A program made the translations under genes and the position numbers. Positions 1 to 5,531 of a DNA stretch of 7,446 nucleotides are shown one piece after another. This DNA comes from Bradyrhizobium sp. (GTDB lineage Bacteria > Pseudomonadota > Alphaproteobacteria > Rhizobiales > Xanthobacteraceae): the NCBI GenBank assembly GCA_028290165.1, contig JAQGKJ010000823.1:1-7446 (forward strand), written 5' to 3'. A model generated the notes under the pieces. The model saw only the letters and a program-made list of their open reading frames with translations. It ran no database searches and had not been told where the DNA came from. Position 1 is the first letter of the stretch. Every line of letters starts with the position of its first letter.

Positions 1-400
1 CAAGCAGCAGACGATCACGGTGTCGGCGCCGCCCAATTTCGTCACCATGTGCGATGCCGACCGGATGCGGGAGGCGATCGACAATCTCGTCAGCTACGCC
101 ATCAAATAGTCACCGAGCGGCGGCAAGATCACGGTGCTGGTGAGCCACGAGCAGAACACCACCGTCATCCGCATCGCCGACGAGGGCGCAGGCCTGTCTC
201 CCGAAGATCTCGGACGCTTGTTCGGCCGCTTCCAGCGGCTGTCGGCAAAACCCACCGCCGGCGAAAGCTCGACTGGGCTCGGCCTCTCGATCGTCAAGCG
301 GATTATCGATATGCATGGCGGCCAGGTGACCGCCAACAGCGCAGGTCCCGGACAGGGATCGACCTTCACCGTGATCTTGCCCGCGACAGAGATGACATGA
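1..400 (+). pseudogene. Sensor histidine kinase, C-terminal ATPase part, broken by in-frame TAG
   Basis: This is the 3' end of a histidine kinase gene that enters from the left edge, read in the frame starting at base 2. Visible are the N-box region (DNLVSYAIK, then a stop, then SPSGG), the G1 box (DEGAGLSPED), the F box (LFGRFQRLS) and the G2 box (STGLGLSIVK), so the GHKL ATP-binding fold is complete apart from two faults. The codon at 107-109 is TAG where the family normally has Tyr (the usual pattern is NAIKYSP), and the Asn of that motif, which normally helps bind Mg-ATP, is Tyr (TAC at 95-97). The reading frame is otherwise open to the TGA at 398-400, which overlaps the regulator start as ATGA. 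A product ending at the TAG would lack G1, F and G2 and should be unable to phosphorylate. A GTG at 134 could restart translation and keep coupling to the regulator. The sensor domain lies outside the window, so the signal is unknown. Confidence 0.85.
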
Positions 401-1140
401 CCCAGAGCCAGCACATCATCATCGTCGATGACGAGGCGCCGGCCCGCGAGATGGTCGGCGAATACCTCAAGATGCACGGCTTCACCGTGACGCTGTGCGA
501 CGGGGGCAATAGCCTGCGCGGGGCGATCGAATCGGCCGTGCCCGATCTGGTGGTGCTCGATCTGAACATGCCGGAGGAGGACGGGCTTTCGATCATCCGC
601 GACCTGAAAAGCCGCACCAATGTCCCCGTCATCATGCTGACGGCGACCGCAAGCCCGATCGACCGCGTCGTCGGTCTGGAGCTCGGCGCCGACGACTACA
701 TCGCAAAGCCCTGCGAATTGCGCGAATTGATGGCGCGGATCCGCTCGGTGCTGCGGCGCAGTGCGCCGGTCAAGGGACCTTCGGCGGCGCCGGAGACGGC
801 CGCCGACAAAGCGGCGAAGGACCAATTGGTGCGGTTCGGAACCAAATGGCTCGATCTCGAAGCCCAGGCGCTGCGCGACGACGAGGGCAATGAGCATCCG
901 CTGACCGCTTCCGAATTCGGGCTGCTGAAAGTGTTCGCGGCCAATCCGAAGCGGGTGTTGTCGCGCGAGCGGCTTTTGGAATTGGCCAATGCGCGCGATG
1001 CCGAAGCCTTCGATCGCGCCGTCGATCTGCGCATCATGCGCATTCGGCGCAAGATCGAACCCGACCCGACCAAGCCCGCGGTCATCCGCACCATCCGTGG
1101 CGGCGGATACCTATTCTCGCCCGCCGGCGACAAAGCTTAG
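397..1140 (+). CDS. OmpR-family two-component response regulator
   Basis: This 247-residue protein has the standard OmpR/PhoB layout. The receiver domain (about residues 5-118) has the acidic pair Asp11/Asp12, the phospho-acceptor Asp55 in VVLDLNMP, Thr82 and Lys104 (in YIAKP). A roughly 30-residue Ala/Lys-rich linker leads to a winged-helix DNA-binding domain (about 148-242) with the TASEFGLLKVF helix and the closing RGGGYLF hairpin. It should act as a cytoplasmic transcription factor that binds direct-repeat sites when phosphorylated. The ATG at 397 overlaps the kinase stop as ATGA, which marks a kinase-regulator pair and translational coupling; no strong Shine-Dalgarno is seen, consistent with coupling. 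A longer open frame upstream exists but reads across the kinase gene. The gene ends in TAG, with an in-frame TAA three codons later. The regulator is intact although its kinase is not, so it may be unphosphorylated or served by another kinase. Its targets are not recognisable here. Confidence 0.93.
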   Translation: MTQSQHIIIVDDEAPAREMVGEYLKMHGFTVTLCDGGNSLRGAIESAVPDLVVLDLNMPEEDGLSIIRDLKSRTNVPVIMLTATASPIDRVVGLELGADDYIAKPCELRELMARIRSVLRRSAPVKGPSAAPETAADKAAKDQLVRFGTKWLDLEAQALRDDEGNEHPLTASEFGLLKVFAANPKRVLSRERLLELANARDAEAFDRAVDLRIMRIRRKIEPDPTKPAVIRTIRGGGYLFSPAGDKA

Positions 1141-1168
1141 GCTAATTAACGGTTCATATCCGTTGCAT

Positions 1169-1258
1169 CGTCATGCCCGGCCTTGTGCCGGGCATCCGCG
1201 TCTTAGCTGGCGTCGAGCAAGAAAGACGTGGATGGCCGGGACGAGCCCGGCCATGACG
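1169..1258. repeat. Palindromic intergenic repeat with two nested hairpins
   Basis: Two 36-base arms (1169-1204 and 1223-1258) are inverted copies matching at 30 of 36 positions, with an 18-base centre. Each arm also folds on its own into a perfect 9-bp stem with a 5-base loop: 1173-1181 with 1187-1195, and 1232-1240 with 1246-1254. The two small stems differ in sequence (ATGCCCGGC against ATGGCCGGG), yet each is perfectly paired. I recall repeats starting CGTCATGCCCGG as very common between genes in Bradyrhizobium and Rhodopseudomonas; that identification is from memory. It lies just after the regulator stop and may end or stabilise that transcript. It contains no gene. Confidence 0.85.
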
Positions 1259-1334
1259 GGTCAATAGAGAGACCGTCGCCCCGCATCCTTCCAATTTTAC
1301 ACTCATTGAATCTGCTCGCCTTTCCACCCCGAAT

Positions 1335-1361
1335 GTTTCGTCGCAAGGCCCGCGACGAAAC
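1335..1361. promoter_or_regulatory. Perfect 10-bp inverted repeat upstream of the sigma gene
   Basis: GTTTCGTCGC (1335-1344) and GCGACGAAAC (1352-1361) are exact inverted copies separated by 7 bases. The element sits 114 bases before the sigma gene start. With no T-run following, it is a poor intrinsic terminator; an operator for a dimeric regulator or a leader hairpin are both possible. The symmetry is directly visible; the function is not known. Confidence 0.5.
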
Positions 1362-1475
1362 AATTCTCCCTTGCATGAAACCATTTTCTGCTTGGCGTGC
1401 AGACGTCCAGAAACGTTGGCTCATTAACAATTTACCCAACGAAGGGTCGCACAAGCGTCTCACGGGGAGCCTGTC

Positions 1476-2087
1476 ATGCAGAACGTCGTCGCCATCAACG
1501 CCGCAGCCCGCCAAGGCATTATCGCTGCCCAGGCGACCTCAGATGAAATGCTGTTGGAAAGCATCGCCGATGGCGGCCGGACGGCGATGCATATCCTTTA
1601 CTCCCGTCACAATGTGCGGGTTTACCGTTTCATTCTTCGCATCGTGCGCGATGCCACGATGGCGGAAGACCTGGTCAGCCAGGTTTTCCTGGACGTCTGG
1701 CGGACCGCCAGACAGTTTGAAGGCCGCGCGCAGGTTTCCACCTGGCTGCTGTCGATTGCGCGCTTCAAGGCGCTGACCGCGCTGCGCCAGCGCCGCTACG
1801 AGGATATCGACCAGGAAGACGTGCTGGAGATCGCCGACGAGGCCGACACGCCTGAAGCCTCACTGGACCGCAGCAATACCAGCGCCATCCTGCGCGCCTG
1901 CGTTGCAAAGCTGTCGCCGGCGCACCGCGAGATCATCAACCTCGTCTACTACCATGAGAAGTCGGTGGAAGAGGTCGGCGTGATCATCGGGATCCCCCAG
2001 AGCACGGTGAAGACCCGGATGTTCTATGCCCGCAAGCAGCTCGCTGATCTGCTCAAGGGCGCCGGTGTCGACAGCCTGGCGGCGTGA
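1476..2087 (+). CDS. ECF-type sigma-70 family RNA polymerase sigma factor
   Basis: This 203-residue protein has only the two conserved sigma domains, as in extracytoplasmic-function sigma factors. Region 2 spans about residues 40-108: the core-binding part around AEDLVSQVFLDVW and the -10 recognition part around STWLLSIARFKAL. Region 4 spans about 145-195, with a helix-turn-helix at EVGVIIGIPQSTVKTRM that would read the -35 element. An acidic linker (about 109-135) joins them. It would redirect RNA polymerase to a small regulon. GGGGAG at 1464-1469 lies 6 bases before ATG 1476 and fixes the start; the stop is TGA followed directly by TAA. Such factors are usually held by an anti-sigma factor, often encoded next door, but none is found on either side. 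There is no long C-terminal extension that might replace one. Control may be by transcription, by a distant partner, or by the neighbouring redox genes. The exact ECF group could not be assigned by eye. Confidence 0.92.
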   Translation: MQNVVAINAAARQGIIAAQATSDEMLLESIADGGRTAMHILYSRHNVRVYRFILRIVRDATMAEDLVSQVFLDVWRTARQFEGRAQVSTWLLSIARFKALTALRQRRYEDIDQEDVLEIADEADTPEASLDRSNTSAILRACVAKLSPAHREIINLVYYHEKSVEEVGVIIGIPQSTVKTRMFYARKQLADLLKGAGVDSLAA

Positions 2088-2265
2088 TAAAGTATAATGA
2101 TTTCATTTTGTTACGAATATTGCGGGAAATTCTCCGTCGGGAATGCACCCGCCCCACGAAACAAATGAAACAAGCGACGACATCAGGCGGAAAAACTCAC
2201 TGGCTATATCAACAATGTAGTTTTTTCTAGCCGACCCTATTTTCAACCTCCCAAGTAACCTCCAA

Positions 2266-2296
2266 CGACCCGGATGGGATGCCCCCCTCCGGGTCG
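2266..2296 (+). terminator. Terminator-like hairpin downstream of the sigma gene
   Basis: CGACCCGG (2266-2273) pairs perfectly with CCGGGTCG (2289-2296) around a 15-base loop; the loop could pair further through GGG and CCC. The following bases (CTCTGTGTTTGGG) are only moderately T-rich, so efficient intrinsic termination is uncertain. It may end transcripts from the sigma gene, 180 bases upstream, or from a small RNA starting near 2105. Confidence 0.4.
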
Positions 2297-2334
2297 CTCT
2301 GTGTTTGGGTTAAAGCGGCCTCCCAGGACATCCC

Positions 2335-2461
2335 CGTCATCCTGAGGAGCGGCCTCTTGGCCGCGTCTCGAAGGATGGACCGCGGCGCGGGGCTCATCCT
2401 TCGAGGCTCGCTGCGCTCGCACCTCCAGCGACAACGGCAAAGCCGTTGCGCAGGGATGACG
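2335..2461. repeat. Palindromic intergenic repeat (CGTCATCCTGAGGAGC type)
   Basis: The element begins CGTCATCC at 2335 and ends GGATGACG at 2461, so its ends are inverted copies. Inside are three further perfect stems: 2349-2354 with 2359-2364 (6 bp, TCTT loop), 2367-2377 with 2395-2405 (11 bp), and 2432-2438 with 2442-2448 (7 bp, AAA loop). I recall sequences starting this way as abundant between genes in Bradyrhizobium and relatives, but could not compare copies here. It encodes nothing and has no transposase; it may be a non-autonomous mobile or REP-like unit. Confidence 0.75.
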
Positions 2462-2482
2462 GCAAAGTCTCACGAACACGTG

Positions 2483-2506
2483 ACGCGGTCCAGGTGCGGA
2501 CCGCGT
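2483..2506. other. Perfect 9-bp hairpin upstream of the ccdA-like gene
   Basis: ACGCGGTCC (2483-2491) and GGACCGCGT (2498-2506) are exact inverted copies with a 6-base loop. The element lies about 80 bases before the ccdA-like start, just outside the repeat. It may be an operator, a leader hairpin, or an extension of the repeat. A CACGTG palindrome lies immediately to its left. Confidence 0.4.
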
Positions 2507-2587
2507 AACGCTTCGCCCCGGCGCCGCGAAGGATTCATACGAACTCGCGCGAGGCCGCAAGGCCCGTGGCTTCGATGGGTCCTATCA

Positions 2588-3283
2588 ATGCTCAACCTCG
2601 TTCTCGCTTTGCTTGCCGGCATCGTCACCGTGGCCGCGCCCTGCACGCTGCCGATGCTACCGATCCTGCTTGGCGCGTCGGTGGGCCAAACCGGCAAAGC
2701 GCGTCCGGCGCTGATCGCGCTCGGCTTTGTCATCTCGTTCTCCGCCGCGGCATTGGCGCTGAGTGCGATCACCCGCGTTTTCGATTTCGATCCCAATAGC
2801 TTGCGCACCGGCGCGGCCATCCTGCTGGTCGCCTTCGGAGCCCTGATGATCTGGCCGGCGCCGTTCGAATGGCTGTCGATCCGGATCGGCGGATTCGTCA
2901 ACGGTTCGGCGGTCGCCACTTCGCGCCAAGGCAATATTGGCGGCTTCGTGCTTGGCACCACGCTCGGCCTGGTCTGGACGCCCTGCGCCGGCCCGGTGCT
3001 GGGCTCGATCCTCACCGTCGTCGCGACATCGAAGGACACCGTCTGGGCGAACACGCTGCTGGTGGTCTACGCCATCGGGGCTGCGATCCCGATGCTGGCG
3101 ATCGCCTATGGCGGACAGGCCGTCACTACCCGCGTTCGCAGCATCGCACGCATTTCCCCAAAACTGCAGCAGGGCTTCGGCGTCGTCGTGATCGCGTTCG
3201 CGATCGCCTCCTATTTCCAATACGACACGCAGATCGTGGCGTGGCTGACCGCATTCTATCCGCAGGACCAGATCGGCCTGTAA
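2588..3283 (+). CDS. ccdA: CcdA/DsbD-type membrane thiol electron transporter
   Basis: This 231-residue, very hydrophobic protein has about six membrane helices and two key cysteines: Cys19 in APCTLPMLP and Cys133 in VWTPCAGPVLGS. This is the paired Pro-Cys signature of the CcdA/DsbD membrane domain. Family knowledge says these cysteines take electrons from cytoplasmic thioredoxin and pass them across the inner membrane to a periplasmic thioredoxin-like protein, for example for cytochrome c maturation or repair of oxidised proteins. The next gene, 25 bases downstream, encodes just such a partner, so the two are very probably one operon. ATG 2588 was chosen because homology-like sequence begins there; the frame stays open back to 2279 but reads through repeat DNA. 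No strong Shine-Dalgarno is visible before 2588, so the start is less certain than the product. The gene symbol follows family usage; the target could be other than cytochrome c. Confidence 0.88.
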   Translation: MLNLVLALLAGIVTVAAPCTLPMLPILLGASVGQTGKARPALIALGFVISFSAAALALSAITRVFDFDPNSLRTGAAILLVAFGALMIWPAPFEWLSIRIGGFVNGSAVATSRQGNIGGFVLGTTLGLVWTPCAGPVLGSILTVVATSKDTVWANTLLVVYAIGAAIPMLAIAYGGQAVTTRVRSIARISPKLQQGFGVVVIAFAIASYFQYDTQIVAWLTAFYPQDQIGL

Positions 3284-3308
3284 CCCCGCAAGCCTTAAGG
3301 AGACTTCC

Positions 3309-3875
3309 ATGACGATACGTTCGCTCGCAACTTGCGCTTCCATAGCAGCGCTTTGTCTGCTCGGCGCAGCCGTCTACGGCATCAGCGGCGAGGCGGCGCG
3401 CGTCCAGGCGGCGCCGTTCGCGGTCGCCACGGCAGAGCGGACCGCGCCGAACTTCGCCGGCATCAGCAACTGGTTCAATTCCGCGCCGCTCAACATCGCG
3501 GACCTGCGCGGCAAGGTGGTGCTGGTGGATTTCTGGACCTATGGCTGCGTCAACTGCGTCAATACGCTGCCGCATGTCACCGAGCTCTACGCCAAATACA
3601 GGGATCGCGGCCTCGTGGTCGTCGGCATCCACACGCCGGAATTCCCGTTCGAGCGGTCCGCCTCCAACGTGCAGGCCGCGCTGAAGCGGCATGGCATCGC
3701 CTATCCGGTCGCGCAGGACAATGATTCGAAGACTTGGGACGCCTACGGCAACCAGTATTGGCCGGCGCAATACATCGTCGACCAGAACGGAAAGATCGTG
3801 TTCCAGCACGACGGCGAAGGCCAGTACGACCAGATGGACCGCACCATCGCGCGCCTGCTCAACGCCTCAAGCTGA
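3309..3875 (+). CDS. Exported thioredoxin-like protein (DipZ/TlpA type)
   Basis: This 188-residue protein has an N-terminal hydrophobic segment (about residues 6-25) that acts as a signal peptide or membrane anchor, followed by a periplasmic thioredoxin fold. The active site is Cys80-Val-Asn-Cys83 in FWTYGCVNC, and the cis-proline loop is at Pro152 (YWPAQYIVD). The WTYxCxNC form and the stretch GIHTPEFPFE are characteristic of the thioredoxin domain of DipZ-like proteins, in which this domain is fused to a CcdA-like membrane part. Here the two parts are separate neighbouring genes. It is likely reduced by the upstream CcdA-like protein and in turn reduces periplasmic disulfides or peroxides; the final substrate cannot be read from sequence. 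AAGGAGA at 3297-3303, with GGAG 6 bases before ATG 3309, fixes the start. There is no sign of decay. Confidence 0.9.
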   Translation: MTIRSLATCASIAALCLLGAAVYGISGEAARVQAAPFAVATAERTAPNFAGISNWFNSAPLNIADLRGKVVLVDFWTYGCVNCVNTLPHVTELYAKYRDRGLVVVGIHTPEFPFERSASNVQAALKRHGIAYPVAQDNDSKTWDAYGNQYWPAQYIVDQNGKIVFQHDGEGQYDQMDRTIARLLNASS

Positions 3876-3962
3876 ACTGGCCGCTCGCTGGTCCCGGCCC
3901 TGAAATGGAGGCGCGAGACCCGCTATATCCGGGGAAATCATTCAATTGAACGGCTGCCCGCG

Positions 3963-3976
3963 TTGATAACCGTCAT
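3963..3976 (+). promoter_or_regulatory. Candidate FixK/FNR-type binding site upstream of cydA
   Basis: TTGATAACCGTCAT matches the FixK/FNR half-site pattern TTGAY-N4-RTCAA at 9 of 10 fixed positions (the last base is T instead of A). It lies about 140 bases before the oxidase operon. In Rhizobiales, FixK-type activators switch on high-affinity oxidases at low oxygen, so the position makes sense. A perfect palindrome TTCAATTGAA lies just upstream at 3941-3950. No matching -10 could be assigned, and a single near-match can arise by chance. Confidence 0.4.
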
Positions 3977-4112
3977 GTTCGCCGCGGCCACTCTCTGCTC
4001 CCCTTCCCGTCTACGGGGGCTGAAATGCACGGTTGATCCACCTGCAAGCCGCGATGCCGCCCCAATTCCATCGCGACCATGAGCGTGATAAAACCCCGAC
4101 CCGCAACGACGG

Positions 4113-5531
4113 ATGGCCGCGATGTTCGAGGGCTGGGATGCGGTAGGTTTGGCCCGGGCGCAGTTCGCCTTCACGATGTCGTTTCACATCGTGTTTCCTG
4201 CCTTCTCGATCGGACTTGCGAGCTATCTGGCGGTGCTCGAGGCGCTGTGGCTGTGGACCGGGCGCGAGGTCTTCATCAACCTGTTCAATTACTGGCTGAA
4301 GATTTTCGCCGTCGGGTTCGGGATGGGCGTGGTGTCGGGCATCGTGATGTCCTACCAGTTCGGCACCAACTGGTCGGCCTTCTCCGACAAGGCCGGCCCG
4401 GTGGTCGGCCCGCTGATGGCCTATGAGGTGCTGACCGCCTTCTTCCTCGAATCGGGCTTTCTCGGCGTCATGCTGTTCGGGCTGAAGCGGGTCGGCCCGA
4501 AACTGCATTTCCTCGCCACAATGATGGTCGCGATCGGAACGCTGATCTCGGCCTTCTGGATTCTCTCCGCCAATTCCTGGATGCAGACGCCGGTCGGCTA
4601 CACCGTCAACGCCGATGGGCAGTTCGTCGCCGCCGACTGGTTCAAGGTCGTCTTCAGTCCGTCATTCCCCTATCGCCTCGTGCATATGGTGCTGGCGGCT
4701 TATCTCACGACAGCGCTGGCGGTCGGCGCCGTCGGCGCCTTTCATCTGTTGCGCGATGCTCATCTCGCGGGTCCGCGGGTGATGTTTTCGATGGCGATGT
4801 GGATGGCGACATTGGTGGCGCCGATCCAGATCCTGGCCGGCGATCAGCATGGTCTCAACACGCTCGAGCACCAACCGGTGAAAATCATGGCAATGGAAGG
4901 CCATTACCAAAGCCACAAGGATGGCGCGCCATTGTACCTTTTCGGGCTGCCCGATCAGGCCGCGGGCCAGGTCAAATACGCCATCGAAATCCCGAAACTG
5001 GGTTCGCTGATCCTGAAACATTCCCTGGATGCGCCGATGGCCGGCCTCGACACCGTGCCGCGCGAAAACTGGCCGCCGGTGCCGATTACATTCTGGTCGT
5101 TCCGGATCATGGTCGGACTGGGATTTCTGATCATGGGGCTCGGCCTCTTCAGCCTGTGGATGCGCTGGCGCGGCGGGCTCTATGAATCCCGGTTGCTGCA
5201 CATCTTCGCGATGGTGATGGGCCCCGCGGGTTTCGTTGCGGTGATCGCGGGCTGGGTCACGACTGAAACCGGCAGACAACCGTTCACGGTGTACGGGTTG
5301 TTGCGGACAACTGACTCCGCGTCACCGCTCGCCGCGCCCGCGGTAGGTTCATCGCTGACCGCCTTCGTCATCGTCTATTTCATCGTCTATGCGGCAGGCC
5401 TGACCTACCTGTTCCGGCTGATGGCCGCGCCGCCGCATCAGGGCGAAGAGGGACCGAGCGGCAGGGCGCCGGCCCATGCCGCAGGCATCACGCCCGCGGT
5501 CGGCGTGGTCGCGGAAGGACCCGCCCAATGA
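4113..5531 (+). CDS. cydA: Cytochrome bd-type quinol oxidase subunit I (CIO class)
   Basis: Subunit I carries the haems and the quinol site of a bd-type oxidase, which reduces oxygen to water in the inner membrane. The 472 residues include the expected ligands, by correspondence with E. coli CydA: His25 (E. coli His19), His191 (His186), Met333 in FWSFRIMVG (Met393), and Glu385 in GWVTTETGRQP (Glu445). Glu105 and Glu113 match the conserved proton-path glutamates (Glu99/Glu107). The distance from His191 to Met333 is about 65 residues shorter than in E. coli, so the Q loop is the short type found in cyanide-insensitive oxidases (CioA). ATG 4113 is the first start; ATG 4122, three codons on (MFEGWDAV), fits the family N-terminus equally well, and neither has a strong ribosome site. 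The gene ends ATGA with cydB. An Ala/Pro/Gly-rich tail (about 440-472) is likely cytoplasmic or disordered. The symbol cioA would also be appropriate. Confidence 0.96.
   Translation: MAAMFEGWDAVGLARAQFAFTMSFHIVFPAFSIGLASYLAVLEALWLWTGREVFINLFNYWLKIFAVGFGMGVVSGIVMSYQFGTNWSAFSDKAGPVVGPLMAYEVLTAFFLESGFLGVMLFGLKRVGPKLHFLATMMVAIGTLISAFWILSANSWMQTPVGYTVNADGQFVAADWFKVVFSPSFPYRLVHMVLAAYLTTALAVGAVGAFHLLRDAHLAGPRVMFSMAMWMATLVAPIQILAGDQHGLNTLEHQPVKIMAMEGHYQSHKDGAPLYLFGLPDQAAGQVKYAIEIPKLGSLILKHSLDAPMAGLDTVPRENWPPVPITFWSFRIMVGLGFLIMGLGLFSLWMRWRGGLYESRLLHIFAMVMGPAGFVAVIAGWVTTETGRQPFTVYGLLRTTDSASPLAAPAVGSSLTAFVIVYFIVYAAGLTYLFRLMAAPPHQGEEGPSGRAPAHAAGITPAVGVVAEGPAQ

Larger units (their letters stand above)
1141..1475. 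other. Intergenic region upstream of the ECF sigma gene
   Basis: No coding sequence is supported in these 335 bases; the open frames on both strands simply run through repeat DNA. The region holds the double-hairpin repeat at 1169-1258, a perfect 10-bp inverted repeat at 1335-1361 and a comparatively AT-rich leader (about 1376-1440). I see no convincing sigma-70 promoter. The pentamer GAAAC occurs at 1357, 1377 and 1410; such AAC-containing words resemble ECF-type -35 elements, but no correctly spaced -10 could be assigned. A good Shine-Dalgarno (GGGGAG, 1464-1469) precedes the sigma gene. Confidence 0.6.
2088..2587. other. 500-base gap between sigma and ccdA-like genes
   Basis: No gene is supported. 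From 2091 to about 2260 the DNA is clearly more AT-rich than its surroundings. It begins with a perfect TATAAT at 2093-2098, which has a TCGACA 19 bases upstream inside the sigma gene; this spacing is not ideal. A weak A/T stem pairs 2190-2197 with 2219-2227 and ends in a run of six T (2221-2226). The terminator-like hairpin at 2266-2296, the repeat at 2335-2461 and the hairpin at 2483-2506 follow. Open frames on both strands across 2243-2560 have arginine- and proline-rich translations typical of shadows in GC-rich repeat DNA. Confidence 0.6.

Noticed and set aside
94..897. Long open frame on the - strand across the kinase and regulator genes
   Set aside because: It lies opposite two recognisable genes; its translation is rich in Arg, His and Asp with no family features, as expected for the antisense of GC-rich coding DNA.
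2279..2587. N-terminal extension of the ccdA-like protein
   Set aside because: The frame is open but passes through a terminator-like hairpin and an intergenic repeat; family-like membrane sequence begins only at Met 2588.
2657..3343. Open frame on the - strand opposite the ccdA-like gene
   Set aside because: Low-complexity Arg/Asp/Gly-rich translation without motifs, antisense to a clear membrane protein gene.
3876..4112. Possible gene or repeat between the thioredoxin-like gene and cydA
   Set aside because: The - strand frame here gives no recognisable protein. The CTCCCCTTCCCG segment near 3995 resembles part of a common intergenic repeat but is too short to call.
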